Shown here: positions 1 through 8,879 of the stretch, in pieces | Position numbering within the stretch: the first letter of the stretch is position 1 | Layout: each line of letters begins with the position of its first letter | NCBI RefSeq assembly: GCF_001267925.1 | Contig: NZ_CP011409.1 | Coordinates: 992,001-1,056,000, forward strand | Length of the DNA: 64,000 nt | DNA from: Herbaspirillum hiltneri N3 | GTDB lineage: Bacteria > Pseudomonadota > Gammaproteobacteria > Burkholderiales > Burkholderiaceae_D | Reading direction: 5' to 3' | Program-made: the position numbers and the translations under genes | The notes under the pieces: model-generated | The model's input: only the letters and a program-made list of their open reading frames with translations | Told to the model about the DNA's origin: nothing | Database searches by the model: none

Positions 1-262
1 CGGCGGCGATCATCAGCGAAATCAGCAGCGGCGCCTTCAGGTGCAACAGCGCCAGTCCGGTGGCATAGCTGCCGATGCCGAAGAAAATCCCCTGGCCGAA
101 CGACATCAGGCCGGTATAGCCGAGCAGCAGGTTGCAACCGAGCGCCGCCAAAGCGAAGATCAGCACTTCGGTCGCCAGCGTGCCGGAACCGACGCACAGC
201 GGCAGCAGCAACACCACGGCAATGGCCAGCAGGGTGAAGCGGAAATGAGCGATATGTTTCAT
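1..262 (-). CDS. livM: Branched-chain amino acid ABC transporter permease LivM (3' part outside the window)
   Basis: Second inner-membrane permease of a LivHMGF-type importer. Only the first 87 codons are present. The protein begins MKHIAHFRFTLLAIAVVLLL, a hydrophobic first segment, and continues with a YTGLMSFGQGIFFGIGSYAT stretch, which is the typical LivM signature. It starts 10 bp after the livH stop, so the two permeases are one transcription unit with the binding protein further upstream. The ATP-binding subunits should lie beyond the left edge. Family is clear; substrate cannot be told from this part. Confidence 0.85.
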   Translation of the reverse strand, partial: MKHIAHFRFTLLAIAVVLLLPLCVGSGTLATEVLIFALAALGCNLLLGYTGLMSFGQGIFFGIGSYATGLALLHLKAPLLISLMIAA

Positions 263-272
263 GGCCGTCTCC

Positions 273-1133
273 TCAGCTGGCGCGGCCGAGCAGGCCGTTG
301 GGACGCAACAGCATGACCGCCGCCATCGCCACATAAATCATCAGATGCGCGCCTTCCGACCACACCGTGCTCATCACGCTCTGCACGATGCCGACCAGAA
401 TGCCGCCCACCAGCGCACCGGAGAAACTGCCGAGGCCGCCGATCACCACGACCACGAATGCGATGCCCAGCGCCTCCACGCCCATGAACGGCTCGACGCC
501 GCGGATCGGAGCCGCCAGCGCGCCCGCCAGGCCGGCGGTGAACGCGCCCAGCGCAAACACCAGGCTGAAAATGCGATCGATGTTCAGGCCCAGCAGCGAC
601 ACCATCTCCGTCGATTCGCTGCCGGCGCGTACGATGGAACCGAGGCGCGTGCCTTCGAGGATCCACCATAACAACAGCGCCATCACGGCGGTGAACGCGA
701 TCACGAACAGGCGATATTTCGGATAGACGAAACCGCCGGCCATGACCACGCCCTGCAGCAGATCCGGCGGCGAAATATTGTTGCCCAGCGGCCCCCAGTA
801 AGAGATCACTGCCTCCTGCAACACCAGCGCCAGGCCGACGGTAAACAGAATGTGGAAGTGATGCGGCAAGGCATAAATGTGGCGCAGCACGAAGCGCTCA
901 ACCAGGAACGCAAACAAGCCCACCACGACGGGCGCGACCAGCAGCGACCACCAGAAATTGACGCCCATTTCGCCGAGCTGGAAGCACAGATAAGCGCCCA
1001 GCAGGAAGAATGCGCCATGCGAGAAATTGACGAAACGCAGCAGGCCGAACACGATGGACAGGCCCACCGCCAGCAAAAAATACAGCATGCCGATGCCGAT
1101 GCCGTTGGCAATTTGCAGCAGATAGATATTCAT
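273..1133 (-). CDS. livH: Branched-chain amino acid ABC transporter permease LivH
   Basis: Inner-membrane permease of the BPD_transp_2 family, 286 aa, the usual length for LivH. Nearly the whole chain is hydrophobic helices. The GLLRFVNFSHGAFFLLGAYL stretch (about residues 30-50) and the GGLGSFSGALVGGILVG stretch near the C-terminus are family signatures. It lies between the substrate-binding protein gene (105-bp gap containing a strong stem-loop) and livM (10-bp gap). It likely forms a heterodimer with LivM. Substrate is probably a branched-chain or other hydrophobic amino acid, amide or short-chain acid, because this family is broad. Confidence 0.9.
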   Translation of the reverse strand: MNIYLLQIANGIGIGMLYFLLAVGLSIVFGLLRFVNFSHGAFFLLGAYLCFQLGEMGVNFWWSLLVAPVVVGLFAFLVERFVLRHIYALPHHFHILFTVGLALVLQEAVISYWGPLGNNISPPDLLQGVVMAGGFVYPKYRLFVIAFTAVMALLLWWILEGTRLGSIVRAGSESTEMVSLLGLNIDRIFSLVFALGAFTAGLAGALAAPIRGVEPFMGVEALGIAFVVVVIGGLGSFSGALVGGILVGIVQSVMSTVWSEGAHLMIYVAMAAVMLLRPNGLLGRAS

Positions 1134-1181
1134 GAAACCTCGAAACGCTTGTGCAAGCAGCTTGCAGTAATGTGCGGAATT

Positions 1182-1210
1182 GGCGCCGTGCGAGGGAGGT
1201 GCACGGCGCC
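1182..1210 (-). promoter_or_regulatory. Intercistronic stem-loop between binding-protein gene and livH
   Basis: Perfect 10-bp inverted repeat, GGCGCCGTGC at 1182-1191 and GCACGGCGCC at 1201-1210, with a 9-nt loop. It has no T-tract, so it is not a classical terminator. In ABC operons such structures often protect the binding-protein mRNA 3' end so that it is made in excess over the permeases. That role here is inference. Confidence 0.6.
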
Positions 1211-1238
1211 GCGCAGAAACAAACCTACATCAACCCGA

Positions 1239-2435
1239 TCAGGTCAATTTGCACATCGTCTTGTCGAGCGCGAGGAAGGACTTGCCGGACGAGATGATGT
1301 CCGCATAGTCGTTCTTGTTGCGCATCTTCGACTTGGCCTTGCCCTTGAGCAGGTAGTAGTTCTTGATGACCTGGTGATCGCCCTTGCGGATTTCTTCGGT
1401 GCCGGTCAGGCCCTCGTACTTCATCCCTTCCATGGCTGCGATGACTGCCTTCGGATCGGTGCTGTTGGCCTTGATGATGGCGTCGAGCACGATCTTGGTA
1501 CAGATGTAGGAGCCGGCCAGGCTGTAGTTCGGATCGATCTTCAGCGCGTCGTTGACCGTCTTGACGAATTCCTTGTTGAACGGTGCGTCAATGGCGTGCC
1601 AGTACTGCGCGCCGAAGTACACGCCGTCGCAGATATCCGCGCCCAGGGTTTCGAACTGCTCCAGGCCGGAAGCCCAGGCCATCAGGATCGTGCAGTTGTT
1701 CTTCATGCCGAAACTGACCGCCTGGCGCAGCGTGTCCGACGATTGCGAGCCGAAGTTCAGCAACAGCAGGACGTCCGGCTTGGCCGCCATGGCATTGGTG
1801 AGGTAGCCGCTGAATTCCTTCTCCGCCAGCGAGTGGTAGCTGTTGCCGACGTGTTCGATGCCTTTTTCCTTGAAGATCGCCTTGGCCGCGCTCAGCAGGC
1901 CGTCGCCGAACACGTATTGCGGCGTGATGGTGTACCAGCGTTTTGCGTTCGGCATTTTTTCCAGCAGCGGCCGCACGGTTTGTTCGATCGCCCCGAAGGT
2001 CGGCACCGACCAGCGGAAGGTGGCGCGATTGCAATCGCTGCCGGTGATTTCATCGGCGCCTGCGGTGGTGATGAAAATGCCGCCGCCTTTTTCCGCTTCC
2101 TTGCCCATCGCCAGCGCTTCGCCGGAGAGGATGCCGCCGGCGAAAAAGCGCGTGCCCTTTTCCATCGTTTCCTGCACTTTTCGCACGGCGGTCGCCGGTT
2201 TTCCTTCGGTATCCAATGTGGTGTAGCTCAGGTTCTTGCCGAGCACCTTGCCGTATTTCTGCAGCACCAGCTTCATGCCCATGTCGGCGTATTTACCGTT
2301 GGCGGCGAAAGGGCCGGACATCGGAACGGGGCAACCGAACTGGATCGCATCGGCTTGTGCGAAGACGTCGGTATAGGACAACGCGCCTGGTGCGGCGAGG
2401 GCTGACAGCTTGAGAAAATCGCGGCGTTTCATCAT
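1239..2435 (-). CDS. ABC transporter substrate-binding protein (LivK-like, Tat-type signal)
   Basis: Periplasmic binding protein of the Leu/Ile/Val-binding superfamily, 398 aa from the chosen start. The N-terminus MMKRRDFLKLSALAAPGA carries a twin-arginine-like RRDFLK motif and a hydrophobic stretch, so export by Tat is likely. The mature part has the type I periplasmic binding fold pattern, for example FGCPVPMSGPFAANGKYADM near the start. The start at 2435 has a GGAG Shine-Dalgarno about 8 nt upstream. An in-frame start at 2522 would add 29 residues before the signal peptide and is unlikely. It heads the liv-type operon running left. The ligand is not predictable. Confidence 0.88.
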   Translation of the reverse strand: MMKRRDFLKLSALAAPGALSYTDVFAQADAIQFGCPVPMSGPFAANGKYADMGMKLVLQKYGKVLGKNLSYTTLDTEGKPATAVRKVQETMEKGTRFFAGGILSGEALAMGKEAEKGGGIFITTAGADEITGSDCNRATFRWSVPTFGAIEQTVRPLLEKMPNAKRWYTITPQYVFGDGLLSAAKAIFKEKGIEHVGNSYHSLAEKEFSGYLTNAMAAKPDVLLLLNFGSQSSDTLRQAVSFGMKNNCTILMAWASGLEQFETLGADICDGVYFGAQYWHAIDAPFNKEFVKTVNDALKIDPNYSLAGSYICTKIVLDAIIKANSTDPKAVIAAMEGMKYEGLTGTEEIRKGDHQVIKNYYLLKGKAKSKMRNKNDYADIISSGKSFLALDKTMCKLT

Positions 2436-2819
2436 GTTCACATCTCCAAAAAATGACTGCGCATTGAAAGGGTTGATCAGCAATTGTGCAATTGAGTCGG
2501 GGTATTGTGACGCAAGTTCCATGCCCGTGACGACAAAAAATCATCGTGCTCGGAGATGAAAAAATGCGTGAGGAATCTAGTGTGGTGACAGCGGCGAACG
2601 CACCGCGTTTACCTCGGTAAAAGCAGCGTGAAGATGACGATTTTGCGACCTTGTGCGCACGCGAATGTGCGAACGTCGCAATGCATGATGACGATGGATC
2701 ATGTTTGCTCCTCCTGGTTGGATGTCTCTGTTCGTTTTTATATTTTTACTGGCGCGAATGTTTGCATGATCGTGTCTCTTTGCACGTTCGCATTTTTGTT
2801 TTTTTCGCGTTACTGCATG

Positions 2820-3003
2820 CTACGTGAATTACTTCACGGAGGGATTTTTCTTTTGATGAATTTAATCCTCTCTTTCAGAAGATGACGGTGCATTTCCAGT
2901 ATCGTTCTGCACCATCAGTTTCATCTCTCGCACCAATACTTCACATGGAAAAACCGGTTCTGGAAACGGCAACGGCATGAGGTTTGCTCATGCCGTTTTT
3001 TCT
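2820..3003 (+). ncRNA. Candidate small RNA ending in an intrinsic terminator
   Basis: The plus strand here has three consecutive stem-loops: CGTGAA/TTCACG at 2823-2838, GTGCA/TGCAC at 2888-2912, and a 10-bp terminator hairpin at 2972-2996 followed by a T-run. No plus-strand protein gene precedes the terminator. A GGAGGG at 2838-2843 precedes a 9-codon frame (MNLILSFRR), which may be chance. A short regulatory RNA would explain the terminator. The 5' end and promoter are not defined, so the coordinates are approximate. Confidence 0.3.
2972..3002 (+). terminator. Intrinsic terminator, plus strand, without an upstream gene
   Basis: Perfect stem ACGGCATGAG (2972-2981) and CTCATGCCGT (2987-2996) with a 5-nt loop, followed by TTTTTCT. 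The T-run is on the plus-strand 3' side only. Both neighbouring genes are on the minus strand. Confidence 0.75.
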
Positions 3004-3038
3004 ATGAAGAAATCGCCGTTTTCATTTTTCTTCCAGGG

Positions 3039-4532
3039 TCACTTCATCTGCGGGAACGCAAACTCGGCGCCGGCGCTGGCGGTGTTCGGCCAACGCTGCA
3101 TCACTGCTTTTGCGCGGGTATAAAAACGCACGCCTTCCGGACCGTAGACATGATGGTCGCCGAACAGGCTGCGCTTCCATCCGCCGAAACTGCTGAACGC
3201 CATCGGCACCGGCAGCGGCACGTTGACGCCGACCATGCCGACTTCGATCTGGCGCACGAACTCGCGCGCCACGCCGCCGTCGCGCGTGAAGACTGCGACG
3301 CCGTTGCCGTATTCGTGGTCGTTGATCAGTTCGACCGCAGTGGCGACGTCGGGCGCGCGCACCACGCACAGCACCGGCCCGAAAATTTCTTCCTTATAGA
3401 TGCTCATTTCAGGCGTGACGTGGTCGAACAGCGTGCCGCCGACGAAGAAACCATTTTCACGGCCGGGAACCTTGAAGCCGCGACCGTCCACGACCAGCGT
3501 CGCGCCTTCTTCAACGCCTTTTCCGATCAGGCCTTCGATACGCGCTTTTGCCGCAGCAGTAACGACCGGACCCATCTCGGCATCTTTTTCCATGCCGTCG
3601 TTGATCTTCAGATTGCGTGTGCGTTCCGCCAGTGCCGCGACCAGCTTGTCGCCGGCGTCGCCTACTGCGACGGCGACCGAGATCGCCATGCAGCGCTCGC
3701 CGGCCGAACCATAGGCCGCGCCGATCAGCGCATCCACCGCGACTTGCATGTCGGCGTCCGGCATGACGACCATGTGATTCTTGGCGCCGCCCAGTGCCTG
3801 CACGCGCTTGCCCTTGGCGCTGCCGCGCGCGTAGATGTATTCGGCGATCGGCGTGGAGCCGACGAAGCTGATGGCCTTGACTTTCGGATGATCGAGCAAT
3901 GCATCGACGGTGACCTTGTCGCCCTGGATCACGCTGAACACGCCGTCCGGCAAACCGGCCTGCTGCAGCAGCTCGGCGATGAGCAGCGAGGCCGACGGAT
4001 CGCGTTCGGACGGCTTGAGGATGAAGCAGTTGCCGCAGGCCAGCGCGATCGGGAACATCCACATCGGCACCATCGCCGGGAAGTTGAACGGCGTGATGCC
4101 GGCCACCACGCCCAGCGGCTGGCGCATCGACCAGGCGTCGATGCCGCGCGCGATCTGGTCGGTGTATTCGCCCTTGAGCATTTGCGGAATGCCGACTGCA
4201 TACTCGACCACTTCAATGCCGCGCGCGACTTCGCCTTGCGCATCGGAGAAGGTCTTGCCGTGTTCACGGGTCAGGATGGCGGCGAAGTCGTCGGCGTGCT
4301 GCTGGATCAGATTCAGGAACTTGAACAGCACGCGTGCACGCGTCAGCGGCGGCGTGTTGGACCATGCCGGGAAGGCGGCGACAGCGCCGGTGACGGCGTC
4401 ATTGACTTCGTCCGCCGTGCCCAGCGCGACGCGCGCCACCGCTACGCCCAGCGCCGGGTTGAAGACGTCGGCGTAGCGGTCGCTGTTGGTGTCGACGCGA
4501 CGGCCGCCGATGAAGTGGGTGATCTTTTCCAT
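3039..4532 (-). CDS. mmsA: CoA-acylating (methyl)malonate-semialdehyde dehydrogenase
   Basis: NAD- and CoA-dependent aldehyde dehydrogenase of 497 aa, converting malonate semialdehyde to acetyl-CoA or methylmalonate semialdehyde to propionyl-CoA. Visible features are PFNFPA with Asn150, Lys173 in the cofactor region, and the nucleophile Cys281 in GERCMAIS. In place of the usual ALDH general-base Glu there is GGAKNH (Asn252), which marks the CoA-acylating MMSDH subfamily. It follows the class III aminotransferase gene by 29 bp. Together they would turn beta-alanine (or another omega-amino acid) into acetyl-CoA. Valine or myo-inositol catabolism is the other common role, but no such partner genes are seen. 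Confidence 0.92.
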   Translation of the reverse strand: MEKITHFIGGRRVDTNSDRYADVFNPALGVAVARVALGTADEVNDAVTGAVAAFPAWSNTPPLTRARVLFKFLNLIQQHADDFAAILTREHGKTFSDAQGEVARGIEVVEYAVGIPQMLKGEYTDQIARGIDAWSMRQPLGVVAGITPFNFPAMVPMWMFPIALACGNCFILKPSERDPSASLLIAELLQQAGLPDGVFSVIQGDKVTVDALLDHPKVKAISFVGSTPIAEYIYARGSAKGKRVQALGGAKNHMVVMPDADMQVAVDALIGAAYGSAGERCMAISVAVAVGDAGDKLVAALAERTRNLKINDGMEKDAEMGPVVTAAAKARIEGLIGKGVEEGATLVVDGRGFKVPGRENGFFVGGTLFDHVTPEMSIYKEEIFGPVLCVVRAPDVATAVELINDHEYGNGVAVFTRDGGVAREFVRQIEVGMVGVNVPLPVPMAFSSFGGWKRSLFGDHHVYGPEGVRFYTRAKAVMQRWPNTASAGAEFAFPQMK

Positions 4533-4561
4533 GCTGACTTGTTTCCTCGGTTCTTAGGTTC

Positions 4562-5884
4562 TTAATCCAGTGTTTTCAAAATGGCGGCAAGCTTGCCGAA
4601 CAGCTCGTCGATGTGCTTTTTCTCGATGACCAGCGGTGGCGACAAGGCGATGATGTCGCCTGTCACGCGGATCAGGATGCCGTCATTGAAGGCGCGGCGG
4701 AAGGCGTCGTAGGCGCGTGCGCCGACCTTGCCCGGAATCGACGCCAGCTCGATGCCGACGATCATGCCGATGGTGCGGATATCGATCACGTGCGGCAGGC
4801 CGCGCAGTGAATGAGCGGCTTCCTGCCAGTAGTCGGCGACGCTGTTGGCATGTTCGAGGATGCCGTCCTGTTCGAAGATGTCGAGCGACGCCAGACCGGC
4901 CGCGCAGGCCAGCGGATGGCCGGAGTAGGTGTAGCCGTGGAACAGCTCGATGCCGTCGGGGCCGTTCATGAAGGCGTCGTGGATGTGCGGCTTGACGAAC
5001 ACGGCGCCCATCGGCACCACGCCGTTGGTGAGGCCCTTGGCGGTGGTGAAAATGTCCGGATCGACGCCGAAGTAGTCCGACGCGAACGGCGTGCCAAGGC
5101 GGCCGAAACCGGTGATCACTTCATCGAAAATCAGCAGGATGCCGTGCTTGGTGCAGATGTCGCGCAGGCGTTGCAGGTAACCCTTGGGCGGGATCAGCAC
5201 CCCGGTAGAGCCGGCCACCGGCTCGACGATCACGGCGGCGATATTGGACGCATCGTGCAGCGTGACCAGGCGTTCCAGTTCGTCGGCCAGGTGGGTGCCG
5301 TATTCGGGTTCGCCCTTGGTGAAGGCGTTCTTTTCGAGGTTGTGGGTGTGCGGCAGGTGATCCACGCCTTGCAGCAGGGCCGAATTGAAAGTCTTGCGGT
5401 TGCCGCCGATGCCGCCGACCGACATGCCGCCGAAGCCGACACCGTGGTAGCCGCGCTCGCGGCCGATCAGGCGGGTGCGGGTGGCGTCGCCGCGGGAGCG
5501 GTGATAGGCCAGGGCGATCTTCAGGGCGGTGTCGACGGCTTCCGAGCCGGAGCCGGTGTAGAACACTTGCGAATAGCGGCCGCCGGTGTATTGCTTCAGG
5601 CGCTCCGCCAGTTCAAAGGCCATCGGATGGCCGAGCTGGAACGACGGCGCATAGTCCAGCGTCGCCACGGCCTTCTGCACCGCCGACACGATCTTCGGTT
5701 GGGCGTGGCCGAGCGGTACGCACCACAGGCCGGCGGTGCCGTCGAGGATGGCGTTGCCGGCGTCGTCGCGGTAATACATGCCTTCCGCCGACACCAGCAT
5801 GCGCGGGCTGGCCTTGAAGTTGCGGTTGGCGGTGTAGGGCATCCAATAGGCGGACAGGTCGGAAGCGGAAAGTGGTTTGTTCAT
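4562..5884 (-). CDS. Omega-amino acid--pyruvate (beta-alanine) aminotransferase, class III
   Basis: PLP enzyme of 440 aa, class III fold, transferring an amino group from beta-alanine or a similar omega-amine to pyruvate. It shows the cofactor-binding DEVITGFGR motif and the Schiff-base Lys283 in TTAKGLTNG. The N-terminal AYWMPYTANRNFKASPRMLV stretch is typical of the beta-alanine:pyruvate branch. Start 5884 is preceded by GAGGTG at good spacing; an upstream in-frame start at 5953 has no comparable site. The dehydrogenase that would use its semialdehyde product is next in the operon. A MocR regulator is divergent. Exact substrate is inferred from context. Confidence 0.9.
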   Translation of the reverse strand: MNKPLSASDLSAYWMPYTANRNFKASPRMLVSAEGMYYRDDAGNAILDGTAGLWCVPLGHAQPKIVSAVQKAVATLDYAPSFQLGHPMAFELAERLKQYTGGRYSQVFYTGSGSEAVDTALKIALAYHRSRGDATRTRLIGRERGYHGVGFGGMSVGGIGGNRKTFNSALLQGVDHLPHTHNLEKNAFTKGEPEYGTHLADELERLVTLHDASNIAAVIVEPVAGSTGVLIPPKGYLQRLRDICTKHGILLIFDEVITGFGRLGTPFASDYFGVDPDIFTTAKGLTNGVVPMGAVFVKPHIHDAFMNGPDGIELFHGYTYSGHPLACAAGLASLDIFEQDGILEHANSVADYWQEAAHSLRGLPHVIDIRTIGMIVGIELASIPGKVGARAYDAFRRAFNDGILIRVTGDIIALSPPLVIEKKHIDELFGKLAAILKTLD

Positions 5885-6064
5885 TTCAGGCGCACCTCGG
5901 GCGGTTGAAGATGCTCGATTATTGCGAGACGCGGCCTGGATTGTTAGATACACTTTGGAATTAACCGAAGAACTGTATTGTTTGTTTCAACAATCTGTAT
6001 TGATGACACTTGCCCGCCTGACAAGATGCGAAGCGCATCGGCGGCGGGCGGCAGCGAGGAAAAG

Positions 6065-7507
6065 ATGGCGAAAGCCCAGCGGGAAGCGGTTTACCTGACA
6101 TTGGAACGCAACGGTGCAAAGGGTGGCGCCAGGGGGGCAGGCAACCGCCTGGTCGAGCAAGTGGTGAGCGGACTGGCGCAATTGATCGAACAGGGCGCGC
6201 TGCGTTCGGGCGAACGCCTGCCGTCGGTCAGGCAGTTCGCCGAGTCGCACGCCATCGGCGCCTCGACCGTGGTGGAAGCCTATGAGCAACTGGTGGCGCG
6301 CGGCCTGCTGATCGTGCGGCGCGGCGCCGGTTTCTTCATCGCGGCCAGGGGCGCCAACCCGCCGCCGGCGATGGCCTTCACGCCGCCCGATCCGGTGATC
6401 GATTCAGCCTGGCTGCTGTCGGAAATGTTCGCCGACGAGCGCGTGCCGATCAAGGCCGGCTGCGGCTGGCTGCCCGGCAAATGGCTGGATGACGAAGGTC
6501 TGCACCAGGCCGAGCGGCGCATCATCCGCTCGCCCGGCGCGCAGCAGGTCGGCTATGGCCATCCCTACGGTTACGCGCCGCTGCGCCAGATCATTTGCCA
6601 GTTCCTGGCCAACTGGTCGCTGGAAGTCTCGCTCGACCAGGTGCTGACCTCGCACGGCGCGACTCAGGGGCTGGACCTGATTATCCGCACCATGGTCAAG
6701 CGCGGCGACACGGTGTTCGTCGACGATCCCGGTTATTGCAACCTGATCGCCATGCTCAGGATGGCCGACCTCAACGTGATTGGCATTCCGCGCACGCCCA
6801 CCGGCGTCGATACCGAGATGCTGGAGACGCTGGCGCGCACGCACAAGCCGAAGCTGTTTTTCACCACCAGCGTGTTGCACAATCCGACCGGCACTTCGTA
6901 CACGCCGGCCTGCGCAATGCGCGTCTTGCAGGCGGCCGAGCGGCATGGCTTCTGGGTGGTGGAGGACGACATCTTCCGCGAACTGGGCCAGCCGACCGAT
7001 CCGATGCTGGCGGCGCTGGACGGTTTGCAGCGCGTGATTTACGTCGGCAGCTATTCGAAGACCATCGCGCCCTCGCTGCGCCTCGGCTTCATCGCCTGCC
7101 AGCGCGACCTGGCGCGCCAGCTGGTGCACACCAAGATGGTGCTGAGCCTGACCAATTCGGAAATCAATGAACGCCTGGTACACAGCGTGCTGACCGAAGG
7201 CCACCATCGCCGCCACGTCGAGAACCTGGCGGCATCCCTGCTCAATGCGCAATCGCGCGTCAACGGCAAGCTCGGTGAAACCGGCCTGACGCCGTTCACG
7301 ACGCCGCGCGGCGGCATGTTTTCGTGGGCCCGGCTGGACGGTTGCGATCTGAGCGCACGCGAGATCGCCGACCGTGCGCGGCAAAAGGGCATCTGGCTGG
7401 CACCGGGGGAATTCTTCCACCTTACGCCGCCGGAACAGCCGTGGTTTCGTTTCAACGTGGCGTATGCGGATGCCGCGGAGTTGTATGAATTTTTCCGCAC
7501 GCTTTGA
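6065..7507 (+). CDS. MocR/GabR-type transcriptional regulator (GntR HTH + aminotransferase domain)
   Basis: Chimeric regulator of 480 aa. Residues about 25-95 form a GntR winged helix (RSGERLPSVRQFAESHAIGA, then a YEQLVARGLL helix). Residues about 120-480 are a class I aminotransferase-like domain with the PLP lysine Lys332 in SYSKTIAPSLRLGF. Such proteins sense PLP adducts of amino acids. It is divergent from the aminotransferase/MMSDH operon across a 180-bp gap, so control of that operon is likely. Start 6065 has a GAGGAAAAG directly upstream. An earlier in-frame ATG at 5978 lies in what should be the promoter. Confidence 0.9.
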   Translation: MAKAQREAVYLTLERNGAKGGARGAGNRLVEQVVSGLAQLIEQGALRSGERLPSVRQFAESHAIGASTVVEAYEQLVARGLLIVRRGAGFFIAARGANPPPAMAFTPPDPVIDSAWLLSEMFADERVPIKAGCGWLPGKWLDDEGLHQAERRIIRSPGAQQVGYGHPYGYAPLRQIICQFLANWSLEVSLDQVLTSHGATQGLDLIIRTMVKRGDTVFVDDPGYCNLIAMLRMADLNVIGIPRTPTGVDTEMLETLARTHKPKLFFTTSVLHNPTGTSYTPACAMRVLQAAERHGFWVVEDDIFRELGQPTDPMLAALDGLQRVIYVGSYSKTIAPSLRLGFIACQRDLARQLVHTKMVLSLTNSEINERLVHSVLTEGHHRRHVENLAASLLNAQSRVNGKLGETGLTPFTTPRGGMFSWARLDGCDLSAREIADRARQKGIWLAPGEFFHLTPPEQPWFRFNVAYADAAELYEFFRTL

Positions 7508-7548
7508 TGTCTAGAGCATTCCTTCAACTTTCATCTGATGGTCGCCTG

Positions 7549-8205
7549 ATGCAAAAATTCAACCCTGATTATGCGAGCCCGGCCGGCATTCGCGCCGTCG
7601 TGTTCGACTTCGGCGGCGTGCTGTTCGACTGGAATCCGCTGCACCTGTATCAAGACCTGATTCCCGATGCCGCCGAGCGTGAACACTTCCTCACCAACGT
7701 CTGTTCACCCGACTGGAACATCCGCCAGGACGGCGGTCGCACGCTCAAGGACGGCACCGAATTGCTGGTGGCCGAACATCCGCAGCACGAGCCGATGATC
7801 CGGGCGTTTTACGATCGCTGGACCGACATGCTGCGCGGGCCGCTGCATGATGGCGTCGAACTGCTGCGTACCTTGCACGACAAGCACGTGCCGCTGTTCG
7901 GCCTGACCAACTGGTCGTCGGAGACGTTTCCGTATGCGTTGGCGAACTACGATTTCCTGCAGATTTTCCGCGACATCGTGGTGTCGGGAACGGAGCAATG
8001 CATCAAGCCCGACGCGGTGATCTACCAGATCGCGCTGACGCGCTACGGCGAGCACCTGCCGGGCCTGAAGCCGTCGGAACTGGTCTTCCTGGACGACAAC
8101 GCCCACAATGTCGACGCCGCGCGCCGCCTCGGCTGGCATGCGATCCATCATGTCGATTGCGCCGAGACGGTGAAACAGCTGCGAGAACTTGGCTTGCCTG
8201 TGTAA
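7549..8205 (+). CDS. HAD-family hydrolase (haloacid dehalogenase-like, YihX type)
   Basis: Cytosolic HAD phosphatase or dehalogenase of 218 aa. Motif I is VVFDFGGVLFDW near residue 18, motif II the LTNWS segment, motif III Lys in CIKPDAVIY, and motif IV VFLDDNAHNV. The arrangement matches the YihX/epoxide-hydrolase N-terminal subgroup that acts on small sugar phosphates. An ATG at 7507 that overlaps the regulator's stop (TGATG) would add 14 residues and is a real alternative, since neither start has a clear Shine-Dalgarno. It is probably cotranscribed with the MocR gene. Substrate unknown. Confidence 0.82.
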   Translation: MQKFNPDYASPAGIRAVVFDFGGVLFDWNPLHLYQDLIPDAAEREHFLTNVCSPDWNIRQDGGRTLKDGTELLVAEHPQHEPMIRAFYDRWTDMLRGPLHDGVELLRTLHDKHVPLFGLTNWSSETFPYALANYDFLQIFRDIVVSGTEQCIKPDAVIYQIALTRYGEHLPGLKPSELVFLDDNAHNVDAARRLGWHAIHHVDCAETVKQLRELGLPV

Positions 8206-8211
8206 GCCGGT

Positions 8212-8850
8212 TCAGCGGTGCGTGTACGCGGCGAGATGCGCGCGCCACGCATCGGGTTCTCCCAGCCAGCGGCCGGTATCGAGTAGTTCGAAGCGGCCGT
8301 CCTGCTCCAGTACAAAGGCCGGAAACCCGTGGCCGCCGACCTGCGCCAGCAAGCGGCGGCTGGCGGCGATGTGCTGCTGCAATTCTTCCCCGGCGATGCG
8401 CGCGTACGCTTGCGCGAATGCGTCGCCATCCAGCCCCGACTCCACTGCCAGCACGCGTAGTACGTCTGCGTCGGCGATGCGTTTGCCATCGACATAATGC
8501 GCTGTTTGCAAACGTGACAGCAGGTCCAGTCCGCGTCCGGCGATTTCTTCCGCTGCCAGAATCGCCGCAATCGGCGGCGCCGAATCGAACACCGCCGTTT
8601 CGTCCAGCAGCAATCCGTTGAAATAGGCGTCGCCGAACGGCTGGCCGCTCAGTTCCTCGATGCGGCGGTCGTGCGGCATGACGTAATTGCGCAAGGCCGG
8701 ACTGACCTGCTTGCGGTTGGCGCCGGTCATCATGCCGCCGCCATGGCCGATTACGGGCATGACTTCGCGTGCAGCTTTCGCCAGCGGCGCGGCGCCGTAG
8801 CACCAGCCGCACAGCGGGTCGTAGATGTAATGCAGGGCGGTGATGCTCAT
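8212..8850 (-). CDS. DsbA-family (FrnE-like) thioredoxin-fold protein
   Basis: Protein of 212 aa with a redox motif Cys14-Gly-Trp-Cys17 in YIYDPLCGWCYGAAP at the very N-terminus. It has no signal peptide, so it is cytosolic, as in FrnE-like proteins. The late GGHGFPAFVLEQDG segment supplies the cis-proline loop. Start 8850 has AAAGGA 7 nt upstream. It lies 29 bp downstream of the MBL-fold gene and is probably cotranscribed with it. It converges on the HAD gene with a 6-bp gap. Confidence 0.85.
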   Translation of the reverse strand: MSITALHYIYDPLCGWCYGAAPLAKAAREVMPVIGHGGGMMTGANRKQVSPALRNYVMPHDRRIEELSGQPFGDAYFNGLLLDETAVFDSAPPIAAILAAEEIAGRGLDLLSRLQTAHYVDGKRIADADVLRVLAVESGLDGDAFAQAYARIAGEELQQHIAASRRLLAQVGGHGFPAFVLEQDGRFELLDTGRWLGEPDAWRAHLAAYTHR

Positions 8851-8879
8851 GGGTTTTCCTTTCGCTTCGTCGACGTGGC

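Larger units (their letters stand above)
2436..3038. other. 603-bp gene-free interval
   Basis: Lies between two minus-strand operons. It is more AT-rich and T-rich than its surroundings on the plus strand. It should contain the promoter of the binding-protein gene. The plus strand carries small stem-loops at 2823-2838 and 2888-2912 and a strong terminator at 2972-3002 but no convincing gene. An 85-codon open frame at 2628-2885 lacks a Shine-Dalgarno and family features. Confidence 0.5.

Noticed and set aside
852-2405. 517-codon plus-strand open frame over livH and the binding-protein gene
   Set aside because: Antisense to two well-supported ABC transporter genes; no domain recognised.
2628-2885. 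85-codon plus-strand open frame in the gene-free interval
   Set aside because: No Shine-Dalgarno, low-complexity content with many Cys/Phe; more likely non-coding or part of a small RNA region.
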